DNA from: Planctomycetota bacterium
GTDB taxonomy: Bacteria; Planctomycetota; Phycisphaerae; Tepidisphaerales; Tepidisphaeraceae
Assembly: GCA_026693085.1 (NCBI GenBank)
Contig: JAPLNB010000158.1
Coordinates: forward strand, 1-50,058
Length of the DNA: 50,058 nt
Reading direction: 5' to 3'
Shown here: positions 34,958-43,233 of the stretch, piece after piece
Numbering within the stretch: position 1 is the first letter of the stretch
Layout: each line of letters opens with the position of its first letter
Program-made: the position numbers and the translations under genes
The notes under the pieces: generated by a model
What the model was told of the DNA's origin: nothing
The model's input: only the letters and a program-made list of their open reading frames with translations
The model's database searches: none

Positions 34958-36268
34958 ATGACTCACCAGACCACGCGTCGAACCTTCCTGAAAGCCGCGA
35001 CCGCCACCGCCGCCTTCTCCATCATCCCCCAGAACCTTGCCCGATCCTTCGCCGCCAATGAAAAAGTCAACATGGCCATCGTCGGCGTCGCCGGCCAGGG
35101 TGGCGTCAACCGCGAATGGCTCGCCCGACTCGGCTGCAACATCGTCGCACTCTGCGACCCCGATTCCAAAAGCGTCAACGACGCACTCAAAGCCCACCCC
35201 GATGCCAAAACCTACGCCGACTTCCGCGAAATGCTCGAAAAGCAGAGTAACATCGACGCCGTCATGATCTCCGGCCCAGACCACATGCACTACCCCGCCT
35301 CCCTCCTGGCCATGAAACTCGGCAAACACGTCTGCACCGAAAAACCCCTCACCCACTCCGTCTGGGAAGCCCGCCAGCTTGGCATCGCCGCCAAGAAGTA
35401 CAAAGTCGCCACCCAGCACGACCACGAAAGCCACGCCCTCGACGGTCTCCGCACTCTCGTCGAATGGGTCAAGTCGGGCGCGATTGGCCCCGTTCGCGAA
35501 GTCCACATCTGGTCCGACCGGCCCATCTGGCCCCAAGGCATCTCCAAACGCCCACCCGCCAAACCCGTCCCCCCAACTCTCAACTGGGATCTCTGGCTCG
35601 GCCCTGCTCCCTATCGCGAGTACCACGACGGACTCCACCCCTTCAACTGGCGCGGCTACTGGGATTTCGGCTGCGGCGCACTCGGCGATATGGGCTGCCA
35701 CTTCTGGGACTCCGCCTTCTGGGCACTCGACCTCTTCGCCCCCTCCACCATCGAAGCCGAACAACAAGGCAACTCCGCCGAGACCGGCCCCAACTGGGCC
35801 ATCATCACCTACCAATTCCCCGCCCGCGGCTCCCTCCCCCCATGCACCGTCAAATGGTACGACGGCAAGAAGCTCCCCGCTCGTCCCGAGGAACTCGAAG
35901 CCGACCGCAAACTCCCCTCCAACGGCTCCCTCTTCGTCGGCGACAAAGGCAAGATCCTCGTCAACGACGCCGTCTCACCCCGCATCATCCCCGAATCCAA
36001 AATGCAAGCGTTCGAGCGCCCCAAGCCCTTCATCCCCCGTGTCGGCGACCACAAGGTCGATTGGCTCAACGCCATCAAGGGCGGCCCTCCCGCCGGCTCC
36101 GACTTCACCCTCTTCGGCGGCCCCCTCGCCGAGGTGGTATTGCTCGGCAACGTCGCCATCCGCACCGGCAAGAAACTCGATTGGGACCACGCCAACCTCA
36201 AAGCCACCAACGCCCCCGAAGCCGACCAATACATCAAGCGCGAATACCGCAAAGGCTGGGAGTTCTAA
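34958..36268 (+). CDS. Tat-exported Gfo/Idh/MocA family oxidoreductase
   Basis: A 436-residue paralogue of the oxidoreductase at 7.8-9.4 kb. The twin-arginine signal is TRRTFLKAATATAAFSII (residues 6-23). The Rossmann motif is MAIVGVAGQGG (around residue 40); CDPDSKSV ends strand beta2 and the catalytic EKPLTHSVWEA follows. The C-terminal domain has WDLWLGPAPYREYHDGLHPFNWRGYWDFGCGALGDMGCHFWD. It keeps the canonical Glu-Lys-Pro that the first paralogue has changed. AAAGGAG sits ten bases upstream of the ATG. It is divergent from the cytochrome operon (226-base shared spacer). The coding strand is strikingly C-rich at third positions. Confidence 0.94.
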   Translation: MTHQTTRRTFLKAATATAAFSIIPQNLARSFAANEKVNMAIVGVAGQGGVNREWLARLGCNIVALCDPDSKSVNDALKAHPDAKTYADFREMLEKQSNIDAVMISGPDHMHYPASLLAMKLGKHVCTEKPLTHSVWEARQLGIAAKKYKVATQHDHESHALDGLRTLVEWVKSGAIGPVREVHIWSDRPIWPQGISKRPPAKPVPPTLNWDLWLGPAPYREYHDGLHPFNWRGYWDFGCGALGDMGCHFWDSAFWALDLFAPSTIEAEQQGNSAETGPNWAIITYQFPARGSLPPCTVKWYDGKKLPARPEELEADRKLPSNGSLFVGDKGKILVNDAVSPRIIPESKMQAFERPKPFIPRVGDHKVDWLNAIKGGPPAGSDFTLFGGPLAEVVLLGNVAIRTGKKLDWDHANLKATNAPEADQYIKREYRKGWEF

Positions 36269-36395
36269 TCTTCATCGGGCAAACCATGCCAACCCATAGG
36301 CCACGCCAGCCGGCGGTCGAGCCGGACTGGCCGGCGAGGCGGCGTCTTTCCCGCGGTGCTGTGGGCATTTGCCAATCGGATGTTATGCTCTGGGT

Positions 36396-37481
36396 ATGGC
36401 GGCGACTCTGACGATTGGCACTCTCCGGCTGGCGACCAATTTGCTGTTGGCGCCTCTGTCCGGCTATACCGATGTGTCGTTCCGCCTGGTCGCCCGCGCC
36501 TGTGGATCGGTGGGTCTGGCGTATACCGACCTGCTCTGCCCGGAAGGCGTCGTTCGCGAGAACCGCCGCTCGATGGAACTCGCCGCCACCTGCCCCCAGG
36601 ACTCACCTTTGGCTTTGCAGTTGTACGGGTCCGATCCCGATGCCCTGGCCGATGCCGCCCGCTGGGCCGAGGATCACGGCGTTCATATCGTCGATCTGAA
36701 CATGGGGTGCCCTGCGGAGAAGATCACAGCCCTGAACGCCGGCAGCAAGCTGCTGTGTGATCCCGACCGCGCTCTGCGAATCGTTGAGCGGATGAAGAAA
36801 TCGCTCCGGCGGATTCCATTGACCGTCAAGATGCGTCTGGGCTGGGATGACCGTTCGATCGTCGCGGCACAGCTCGCGCCGCGGCTGGAAGACGCCGGTG
36901 TGGCGATGATCGCGGTCCACGGCCGTACGACCCAGATGCAGTACTCGGGACGCTGCCGGCTGGAGCGGATCGCGGAGGTCGTCGGGGCGGTCAGGTCCAT
37001 ACCGATTGTTGGCAATGGCGATATTCGCTCGCCGCAGGATGCCAAGCGCATGCTCGACTGCACCGGCTGCGCCGGTGTGATGATCGGGCGGTATGCCTTG
37101 TCCAGTCCCTGGATCTTTCGCGATGTCTGGTCCTATCTCACGACCGGGAGCATCCCGCCTGCGCCGACTCTCGATCAGAAGTGCCAGCTCATGCGCGAGC
37201 ATTTTCGTAATTTGCTGCATTACCGTGGGGAGCGGATGGCGGTGCTGGAATTTCGTCGGCGGGCGACGTGGTATGGCAAGCAGATGAATCCATGCCGAAT
37301 GTTGCGGGAGCAGATGCGATTCATCAACAGCCTGGCGGATTTCGAGCGAGCGATCGAGCAATTTTTGGAATGGCGGGCCGGCCGAGTTGTGGTGAAGAGG
37401 CCGTCGGCGATTGGCCGGGATATGAGCGATCAGGAGGGGGATTTGGGATCGCGGATTTCGGAGCCGGGGCGGAGCCAGTAG
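36396..37481 (+). CDS. dus: tRNA-dihydrouridine synthase
   Basis: FMN-dependent reduction of uridine to dihydrouridine in tRNA. The 361-residue TIM barrel has LLAPLSGYTDVSFRLVAR, LQLYGSDPDALADAA, the NMGCPAEKITALNAGSKLL motif with the catalytic Cys, LTVKMRLGWDD, AVHGRTTQMQYSGRC and VGNGDIRSPQDAKRML. A DusB-like helical C-terminus follows. ATG 36396 is chosen because it opens the barrel; the frame starts at 36369. The last 52 bases overlap the convergent TIGR03032 gene, so the C-terminal tail (about 17 residues) may be unconserved. Confidence 0.92.
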   Translation: MAATLTIGTLRLATNLLLAPLSGYTDVSFRLVARACGSVGLAYTDLLCPEGVVRENRRSMELAATCPQDSPLALQLYGSDPDALADAARWAEDHGVHIVDLNMGCPAEKITALNAGSKLLCDPDRALRIVERMKKSLRRIPLTVKMRLGWDDRSIVAAQLAPRLEDAGVAMIAVHGRTTQMQYSGRCRLERIAEVVGAVRSIPIVGNGDIRSPQDAKRMLDCTGCAGVMIGRYALSSPWIFRDVWSYLTTGSIPPAPTLDQKCQLMREHFRNLLHYRGERMAVLEFRRRATWYGKQMNPCRMLREQMRFINSLADFERAIEQFLEWRAGRVVVKRPSAIGRDMSDQEGDLGSRISEPGRSQ

Positions 37482-38533
37482 GAGAAGGCCGGGGTGGTGA
37501 AGGCCTGTCGGGAGGCTTCTTTTTCGCGGTTGAGGATCATGGGGCGGCGGATGTCGGGGAGGAATTGGACGTCATAGATTTCCTGGCAGCCGGAGGTGAA
37601 TTCGAGGAAGGCGGCTTGGCGGCCGGTGCGGAGGTCGACGACGGCGAGGCCGCAGAGGAGTTTCTTGACACGCTGTTGGATGGGGAGGCTTCCGAAGATG
37701 TGTTTTTCACGGATTTGACAGAGGCCAACGAGTGCGAATGGGGGCACGAAGGCGAGGCCGCGGAGGTAGCCGGGCAGGGCGCAGACGGTGGTGAGGGAGT
37801 TGTCTGGGGGGTTGAGGAAGCAGAGTTCTCCGGCGCCGGAGTTGAGGAACCAGAGGCGGTTGTCGTGGAAGCGTGGGGAGTGGGGCATGGCGAGGCCTCG
37901 GCGGATGATCTGGTTGGACTGGACGTCGATGATGACGCCACCGGCGGCTTTGTTGGGTCTCCAGCCGCCGACGGTGTCCGTTTCGCCGAGGGCGGTGACG
38001 TACCTGGGCTGGTTGTTGACGATGGCGAGGCCGTTGAGGTGGCAGCGGTCTTCGGGGGCGATCTCGGAGATGAATGGTGGTTTCCAATATGGCAAGAAAT
38101 TTGAATTATGATCGAGTGTGCAGAGGCAGCCGAAGCGGGTGTTGACGAGGTGGAGCTGGTTGTTGGCGAAGGCGAGGTCATGGACATTGACGTCGCCGGT
38201 GAAGTAGGCAGTTCTGGGGAGGAAGAGTGCGTCGTAGCGTCCGGGCTGGGATTCGAGGTAATCGGGGGCGAGGAGAGGTGCGTTAGCGAGGAGGAGGATT
38301 TCGTGGCGGGTGGCGAGTGCGAGGGACTGGTTCTGGATGGCGAGTCCCATGGGTTTGTCGAATTGGCGAAGGAGGAGTGTGACTTGTCGGCCGTCGTGGG
38401 CGATGAGTGCGACTTTGCCGGCCTGGTAAGTGGTGATGGCGATGGAACCTGGGAGGGTGGACATGAACTGAGCGAAGGAATCGGAGATGTCGACGGTGAT
38501 GAAGTCGGCGGGGGGAGTGGTTTGGTCGGGCAT
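37430..38533 (-). CDS. TIGR03032-type beta-propeller-like protein
   Basis: A 367-residue protein of the TIGR03032 family, function unknown. Recognisable parts are LPGSIAITTYQAGKVALI, the DKPMGLAI segment, RTAYFTGDVNVHDLAFAN, CHLNGLAI, YVTALGETDTVGGWR and the PRFHDNRLWFLNSGAGELC blade. No signal peptide or catalytic motif was seen. The 3' end overlaps dus by 52 bases on the opposite strand. The ATG at 38533 has no strong ribosome-binding site. Downstream of its start on the plus strand lies the repeat-rich spacer. Confidence 0.85.
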   Translation of the reverse strand: MPDQTTPPADFITVDISDSFAQFMSTLPGSIAITTYQAGKVALIAHDGRQVTLLLRQFDKPMGLAIQNQSLALATRHEILLLANAPLLAPDYLESQPGRYDALFLPRTAYFTGDVNVHDLAFANNQLHLVNTRFGCLCTLDHNSNFLPYWKPPFISEIAPEDRCHLNGLAIVNNQPRYVTALGETDTVGGWRPNKAAGGVIIDVQSNQIIRRGLAMPHSPRFHDNRLWFLNSGAGELCFLNPPDNSLTTVCALPGYLRGLAFVPPFALVGLCQIREKHIFGSLPIQQRVKKLLCGLAVVDLRTGRQAAFLEFTSGCQEIYDVQFLPDIRRPMILNREKEASRQAFTTPAFSYWLRPGSEIRDPKSPS

Positions 38534-38564
38534 GGGGGTATGGTAAGTGGTAAGAGGTGAGGTG

Positions 38565-38616
38565 CAAGGGGTCAGGGGTCAGGGGTCAGGGTTCAAGGGT
38601 TTAAGGGTTCAAGGGG
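38565..38616. repeat. Simple repeats GGGGTCA and GGGTTCAA/GGGTTTAA
   Basis: Three GGGGTCA units followed by GGGTTCAA, GGGTTTAA, GGGTTCAA. The GGGTTCAA unit also recurs just after the stop codon of the HEAT-repeat gene (44557-44574), so it is shared by two spacers in the window. Confidence 0.7.
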
Positions 38617-38959
38617 GGTGTTGCGCGGAAAGGGGGTCGGTGGCGCAGCGCGGGGAAAAAAGTTTGGCGGAGGGGGGTAAAAGCGTAAGATGAGCGGGAA
38701 TGAGGGGTTGAGTGGTTTTCTGTTTAATAGAACCGGGCAAAACGGAACAGAACCGACCCCAAAGCGCCCCCAAACCGACCCCAAAGTGACCCCAAACCGA
38801 CCAAAACCGAACACAAAGTGACCGAAACCGACACATAGCGACCGGCGTGCATATGAGCGGGCGATTGGGGCTGAGGCGGTGCGGAATGAAATTGTCAAAG
38901 AGCGTGGTAGAGGGGATTGGCCCCCCGACCCGGCAGGGGGACAGCGTCCGGCCTGCCAC
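38609..38959 (-). ncRNA. Putative transcript from a consensus promoter; possible leaderless 116-codon ORF
   Basis: The region downstream of the perfect sigma70 promoter at 38966-38994. The predicted +1 falls on or next to a GTG (38959) that opens a 116-codon frame (MAGRTLSPCRVGGPIP...). The frame has no recognised domain and is partly made of short tandem repeats of the AAACCGACCCCAAAG type (38751-38835 on the plus strand). A second frame (38593-39003) overlaps it. Either a leaderless small protein or, more likely given the repeats and lack of conserved fold, a non-coding RNA or a dispersed repeat element that carries its own promoter. Confidence 0.35.
38751..38835. repeat. Degenerate AACCGACCCCAAAG repeats
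   Basis: Short direct repeats of about 15-20 bases with core AAACCGACCCCAAAG / AAACCGACC, at least four imperfect copies in a row, inside the candidate transcript. They look like replication-slippage repeats. Confidence 0.6.
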
Positions 38960-38965
38960 GGAGGT

Positions 38966-38994
38966 ATTATACCACAGAAGAGTGGCAATGTCAA
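38966..38994 (-). promoter_or_regulatory. Perfect sigma70 consensus promoter
   Basis: On the minus strand: TTGACA (complement of 38989-38994), exactly 17 bases, TATAAT (complement of 38966-38971). Both boxes and the spacer match the consensus completely, which is rare in this GC-rich window. It points left, into a region without a recognised gene. Confidence 0.8.
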
Positions 38995-39047
38995 GTAAAA
39001 CATGGCGGGAATTGTTAGGGTTCGGAGATAGTCGGTTGGGCGGGGTC

Positions 39048-39059
39048 GGGGGGGGGGGG
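39048..39059 (+). repeat. Poly-G tract (12)
   Basis: Twelve consecutive G in the non-coding spacer between the candidate transcript and the 31-base tandem repeat. Confidence 0.8.
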
Positions 39060-39140
39060 TCGGCGGAAGAGGCGATCAGGCCATTCGGGGGGACAGAGTG
39101 TTTTCGGCGGCTCCTCGGGAGACCCTACTACTACTTCGCC

Positions 39141-39202
39141 GGATAATGAGGAGTGGCCCCTTTGCTTCGTCGGATAATGAGGAGTGGCCCCTTTGCTTCG
39201 TC
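39141..39202. repeat. Exact 31-base tandem duplication
   Basis: Two identical head-to-tail copies of a 31-base unit (39141-39171 and 39172-39202; core GGATAATGAGGAGTGGCCCC). The six bases before the first copy (CTTCGCC) resemble the unit end, so the array may once have been longer. It lies in a spacer with no gene. Confidence 0.85.
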
Positions 39203-39275
39203 TCGCAATATAACCCAAAACCGCGTTTCCGTGCAAAGAAAAGCAACCTGACACCTCGTATGTTCATGTGGACCT

Positions 39276-40397
39276 TTAGTGAGATGAGTTGGATGTACTC
39301 AGATCGGCGCGCGTCTGAGGGGCGAGGCGGGGGAGGATGGCTTTCTGGGTGAGGGCATGTGTTAGCAGGGTGGCTCCGCGGCGGTTCATATGCACGACAT
39401 CGGAGAAGTGCTCATCGCCGATGCTCAGGTCCAGATCGGCGACGCGGTAGAAGGGGACTGCGTAGACACCGGCCAACTCGCCGACGAGGGCATAGAACTC
39501 CTTGTAGACGTCGGGCGGCATCTTGGCGCGGAGGGCCGGCGACAGGGGCATTTCGTAGAGCACGAGAGGGATCTGGTGTTGGCGGCAGAGTTGGAGGGTT
39601 TGTTCGAGGCGGACGACAAGTTTCGGGTCGATTTTCGGATAGCGTCCGCCTCGCAGATTTCGCTGGAGCCATCGCTGGACCAGACTGTCTCTTCGAGCTG
39701 GATCGGCGAGCGAGGTGGTGGTTCGGGCGTCCCAGTTTTCGGGGTAGTCTCCGAGCATGGGAACCATGGGCTTGTCGGTCAGCCGCAGCAATTGCTGGCT
39801 CCACTGGCGGAGGCGTTCGCGGTAGCGGAGGGTGAGCCATCCCTGGCCGGCTTGACGGCGGATGAACATGGGGAGAGCGCGGGTGGAGGCCTTTCCATTC
39901 TGTACCAAGTTCCGTATTAAGTCTTCGATATCCCAGAAGATGGCGGTGGTGCCCATGCGGAAGGAAGTGGATGGCCTCAATTGCTGGGGGCAGATTTCGC
40001 AAAGCAGGAGGCGTGGGGTAGCCTTCTGGCGGATCATGTAGTTGACGATGGCATTGGTTTCGTCGATGACGAGCGAGCTGGCGCTGTAGTTGGCGACGTA
40101 AACGGGGCGCCCGACGGCCGGCTCGAGCTGGGCGCGGACGAGGGGTGGGGCGATGCCGTCGCGTGTCATGCTGGAGCCGACAAAAGCGACATCGGCGGGG
40201 CCGATGGCGGAGAGGAAGCTGGCGATGGCGAGATGTTCTCCGAGGCCGCCGTCGTAGGGGATGAATTGTTCCGGTGGCGCGAGGCGGATGGCGATTTCGA
40301 CGGCCAGGAGGATGAGCATGGCGCCGGCGAGGGCCCAGGGGAAGCCGCCGGGAAGAGAGGGGATATCAGAACTGGAAGTAGATGAAGGGTTCGCCAT
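39276..40397 (-). CDS. SGNH/AlgJ-like protein, partner of the MBOAT acyltransferase
   Basis: A 373-residue membrane-anchored protein. One transmembrane helix (LPGGFPWALAGAMLILLAVEIAIRL) precedes an extracytoplasmic SGNH-like domain. FVGSSMTRDG carries the nucleophilic Ser (block I), and HFSDVVHMNRRGATLLTHAL supplies the D..H pair (block V). LYEMPLSPALRAKMP is in the middle. Such proteins complete O-acetyl transfer from an MBOAT protein to a polysaccharide, as AlgJ/AlgX do in alginate acetylation. The start is ATG 40397, with an alternative GTG at 40406. It overlaps the MBOAT gene by 32 bases, the tight coupling expected of a functional pair. Confidence 0.82.
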   Translation of the reverse strand: MANPSSTSSSDIPSLPGGFPWALAGAMLILLAVEIAIRLAPPEQFIPYDGGLGEHLAIASFLSAIGPADVAFVGSSMTRDGIAPPLVRAQLEPAVGRPVYVANYSASSLVIDETNAIVNYMIRQKATPRLLLCEICPQQLRPSTSFRMGTTAIFWDIEDLIRNLVQNGKASTRALPMFIRRQAGQGWLTLRYRERLRQWSQQLLRLTDKPMVPMLGDYPENWDARTTTSLADPARRDSLVQRWLQRNLRGGRYPKIDPKLVVRLEQTLQLCRQHQIPLVLYEMPLSPALRAKMPPDVYKEFYALVGELAGVYAVPFYRVADLDLSIGDEHFSDVVHMNRRGATLLTHALTQKAILPRLAPQTRADLSTSNSSH

Positions 40398-41808
40398 AGA
40401 AGTCACCGAATGCGAGGAAGACTAGTATTCCTGCGGCATAGAGGATAGCCCGGGCGGGGATGGGGAGCCGCAGCAGGATGTAAGCGTCGTTACTGAGTTC
40501 CTTGGCCAGTTGGACCGCCAGGAGGACCAGGAGGCCGCCTGCCACGATGGCCAGGCTGTTGGTATTTTTGAGCAATTCACGGACGGGCCACCGTCCGAAG
40601 CCGGCGAACATTTCGCCGACGTGCTGGAGGTTTTGGCTGCGGAAGAGGAGCGGGCCGACGGCTGCGATGTGGAAGAAGATGAGGACGCGGCAGACATGCC
40701 AGGCGCGTCGCGCGAAGGGTTGCTGGGGGTTGAGATATTTCTCCAACCATGGGCGGATGGCGCGGTGGGCGCAGAGGATGATGCCATGGAACGATCCCCA
40801 GACGACGTAAGTCCAGGCGGCTCCGTGCCAGAGGCCGGCCAGGACCAAGACGATCATGATATTGACGTAGCTGCGGAGGGGTCCTTTTCGGGTGCCCCCG
40901 AGTGGGATGAAGAGGTAGTCGCGGAGCCAGGTGCTGAGGCTGATGTGCCAGCGGGCCCAGAAATCGGCGGGGTTGGTGGCGAGGTAGGGCTGGTTGAAGT
41001 TTTTCATGAGTTCGAAGCCCATCCAGCGGGCGGTGCCGCGCGCGATGTCGGAGTAGCCGGAGAAATCGCAATAGACCTGAAGCGTGAAGGCATAGGCGCC
41101 CAGGATGACCTCCCAGCCGTTGGGGTTGTTTTGGGAGAACATCCACTGGACGACGGTGGCGGCGTTGTCGGCGAGGACGACCTTTTTGAACAGTCCGCTG
41201 CAAATCAGGTAAGTTCCGCTGGAGAGGCCGGGCCAGGTGATGATCGTCGGGCGGCTGAACTGTGGGAGCAGCGCCGTTGCGCGTTCGATGGGACCGGCGA
41301 CGAGTTGGGGGAAGAAAGCGACAAAGAGGGCGAAATTGAGGAGGCTGCGGGCGGGCGGCACGTGGCCGCGGTAAACGTCGATGGTGTAGGACATCGTCTG
41401 GAACGTGTAGAAGCTAATGCCGACGGGCAGGATGATCTTGAGCGAGCTGAGGTGCGCCTGGAAGCCGAGTCGGGTGAGGGCCGCCACGGCGCTGTCGACG
41501 AAGAACCCGTAGTACTTGAAGAAGCCGAGGAGTCCGAGGCTGACGACCATGCTCAGAGCGAGGATGATCCGATCGCGTCGTCCGCGTTCGGCGTCGGGAG
41601 CTTTGGCGCCCATCAGTCGGCCGCAGATGTAATCCACGACGGTTGAGAAGATCAGGAGGCCGAGGAATCGCCAGTCCCACCATCCGTAGAAATAGTAACT
41701 GGCCGCCAACAGCAGGAGGTTTCTGGCGGCGATGCGCGTGCGTAGAAGGAGAACGCCGGTCCAGACCAGCGCGAAGAAGGCGAAGAAGTGAAGGCTGTTG
41801 AAGACCAC
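40366..41808 (-). CDS. MBOAT O-acyltransferase (AlgI-like)
   Basis: A 480-residue polytopic membrane protein that moves acyl groups across the membrane for polysaccharide O-acetylation. About ten hydrophobic segments are visible. The family core reads FPQLVAGPIERA, VYCDFSGYSDIARGTARWMGF, NFNQPYLATNPADFWARWHISLSTWLRDYLFIPLGG, and LAGLWHGAAWTYVVWGSFHG with the catalytic His in LWHGA. The start is GTG 41808 (VFNSLHFFAFF), the usual MVFxSxxF beginning; no purine-rich site is seen before it. The SGNH partner gene overlaps its 3' end. Acetylated exopolysaccharide is the inferred product. Confidence 0.94.
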   Translation of the reverse strand: MVFNSLHFFAFFALVWTGVLLLRTRIAARNLLLLAASYYFYGWWDWRFLGLLIFSTVVDYICGRLMGAKAPDAERGRRDRIILALSMVVSLGLLGFFKYYGFFVDSAVAALTRLGFQAHLSSLKIILPVGISFYTFQTMSYTIDVYRGHVPPARSLLNFALFVAFFPQLVAGPIERATALLPQFSRPTIITWPGLSSGTYLICSGLFKKVVLADNAATVVQWMFSQNNPNGWEVILGAYAFTLQVYCDFSGYSDIARGTARWMGFELMKNFNQPYLATNPADFWARWHISLSTWLRDYLFIPLGGTRKGPLRSYVNIMIVLVLAGLWHGAAWTYVVWGSFHGIILCAHRAIRPWLEKYLNPQQPFARRAWHVCRVLIFFHIAAVGPLLFRSQNLQHVGEMFAGFGRWPVRELLKNTNSLAIVAGGLLVLLAVQLAKELSNDAYILLRLPIPARAILYAAGILVFLAFGDFYGEPFIYFQF

Positions 41809-42126
41809 TCTGTTGACACAAACGCGATGCGTCTGTGAATATTGCCGAAGCAGGGCTGTGAATCAGCGGACGGCGATCGCCGACGCGAGGGACAACAAGT
41901 CGGCCCGCCTTGCCATGGAAAACAGAAACGCTCCGAAGCCTGCCACGCCCGCCGCAGGCATCTTCGAGGAGCATGTTACAGCGAGGGGTAAGCAAATCAA
42001 CCCATGGGCATATCGTGATGATGCTGTTTTGTGGGGAGAATGCGCTGGTCAAGGGCGGAGCCATTCATCGCGGTGTTCGGCGACGAAGGTGCGGGGAGTG
42101 GAGGCGGTGGCGGCGATGGAGAGGAC
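41809..42126. other. Spacer between MBOAT gene and RAYT element
   Basis: About 320 bases without a credible gene. It should hold the MBOAT promoter on the minus strand; a TTGACA on the plus strand at 41813-41818 has no matching -10 box. Confidence 0.3.
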
Positions 42127-42893
42127 CCGCAAACAGGGTCAGAAGCCATTTCACTCCCCCCGCTTCGGCTTCTTTGGGCGACCGACTGGGCGGAGCGTGC
42201 TGGCCAGGTCCAGGCGGGCGGCGGTTTTTCGCGTCCAGTTGTCATCGCCGTAGGGGCGGCCGCGACGGACGCTCAGGCGCACCGCCTCCAGTTCCTGCTG
42301 GCTCTGCGGGCGGTTCACCAGGCGCTGCCAGCGGCGTGGACGCTCGACCGGCCAATCGTCCAGCAGGTCGTTGGCCTTCTCCAGGGCCTGCTCCCGGCAT
42401 GCCAGCGAACTCCACATCCAGTCCTCCGCATGCTTCACCAGCTTCGCCCGCAGGGCATTGCGCTCGACGTAGCGACAGACGGACAGAAAGTGAGCGTCGT
42501 GCTCGATCAGGAAGCTCTTGAAGCGGGACTGGTAGAGGTGCCCGCGGCCGGCGTTGTGGTGGCGAGCATGCCATCGCTGCGTGTGCGTCATGGACAGCCA
42601 CTGCATGAACCGGGAGAGCTGGCCTTCCCGGCTGGGCCACAGGACTAGATGAAAATGGGTGGGCAAGAGTATATAAGCACAGACGCGCATGGCGCATCGC
42701 TCGCGGGCTTCGGCGAGGACTTTCTCGAAGGCCTGATAGTCGGCGGCATCGCGAAAGAGCTTGATGTTGCCGGAACTGCGGTTGATGACATGGCAAGCCA
42801 AACCGCCCGGGGCTGTGCGGGGTCTTCTGGGCATGGGGGAGAGTATAGCAGGGCCGGGCCGTGCAAGTAAATGGCGGCTGACCCTTTTCCGGA
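42127..42893 (-). mobile_element. RAYT element with imperfect terminal inverted repeats
   Basis: A single-gene element whose ends are related inverted copies. The left end (42127-42151, read on the minus strand AAATGGCTTCTGACCCTG...) and the right end (42869-42893, AAATGGCGGCTGACCCTT...) agree in 18 of 25 positions. The left repeat starts within the stop codon of the transposase gene. The REP-like palindrome at 42997-43054 lies just outside. RAYT proteins recognise REP sequences, so this arrangement fits a domesticated or recently active element. Confidence 0.65.
42151..42834 (-). CDS. REP-associated tyrosine transposase (IS200/IS605-like)
   Basis: A 227-residue Y1 transposase-like protein. 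It carries GGLACHVINRSSGNIKLFRDAADYQAFEKVL and the HUH-type metal motif in LLPTHFHLVLWP (His-Phe-His). Next are GHLYQSRFKSFLIEHDAHFLSVCRYVERNALRAKLV, with the catalytic Tyr in VCRYVERN, and WMWSSLACRE. The C-terminus is a basic GRPKKPKRGE tail. Such proteins cut and join single-stranded REP palindromes. ATG 42834 has no ribosome-binding site but a TATACT box ends seven bases upstream, so the message may be leaderless. The frame is open further upstream but unconserved. Confidence 0.9.
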   Translation of the reverse strand: MPRRPRTAPGGLACHVINRSSGNIKLFRDAADYQAFEKVLAEARERCAMRVCAYILLPTHFHLVLWPSREGQLSRFMQWLSMTHTQRWHARHHNAGRGHLYQSRFKSFLIEHDAHFLSVCRYVERNALRAKLVKHAEDWMWSSLACREQALEKANDLLDDWPVERPRRWQRLVNRPQSQQELEAVRLSVRRGRPYGDDNWTRKTAARLDLASTLRPVGRPKKPKRGE

Positions 42894-42996
42894 CCCCCGC
42901 CGTACGTCCTGTCACCCCAACCGAATCCGCCCCCGGCTTACCGCATCCGCGGATATGCGGGTTTGATCCGCTCTTTACGGGGGGGGAACAAACATG

Positions 42997-43054
42997 CCCA
43001 CGCCTGCCGAACAGGCATCTTGAGCAAAGCGCGATGATTGGCGGCAGGCGTGGG
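42997..43054. repeat. REP-like inverted repeat near the RAYT gene
   Basis: A 13-base perfect inverted repeat, CCCACGCCTGCCG (42997-43009) and CGGCAGGCGTGGG (43042-43054), around a 32-base loop. It would fold as a strong GC hairpin. It is 160 bases upstream of the RAYT start, where REP palindromes recognised by such enzymes are often found. Confidence 0.7.
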
Positions 43055-43136
43055 TATGGCACCCACCGAGGGTGTTGGGACTTACGGCAAGGATGAAGGA
43101 GGTTGCAGAGGGAGAGGGGGGCTGGGGAATTGAAAG

Positions 43137-43164
43137 TTGGGGAAGAGGCGAGGCGTTGTATAAT
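43137..43164 (+). promoter_or_regulatory. Candidate promoter of the HEAT-repeat gene
   Basis: TTGGGG (43137-43142), 16 bases, TATAAT (43159-43164, perfect -10). It lies 70 bases before the ATG at 43234. Confidence 0.45.
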
Positions 43165-43233
43165 CTGGTCGGTGGAGGGTTCGGTGGCTTGGGCGTTGGG
43201 TTGGGCTGGTGCGAGAGCCGGAGGAGTTGTGCT

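Noticed and set aside
38593..39003. 136-codon minus-strand frame in the repeat spacer
   Set aside because: Starts upstream of the predicted transcript and is made of low-complexity repeats; no evidence for translation.
42951..42970. Imperfect palindrome CCGCATCCGCGGATATGCGG
   Set aside because: Arms are offset and mismatched; the cleaner REP candidate is the 13-base repeat just to the right.
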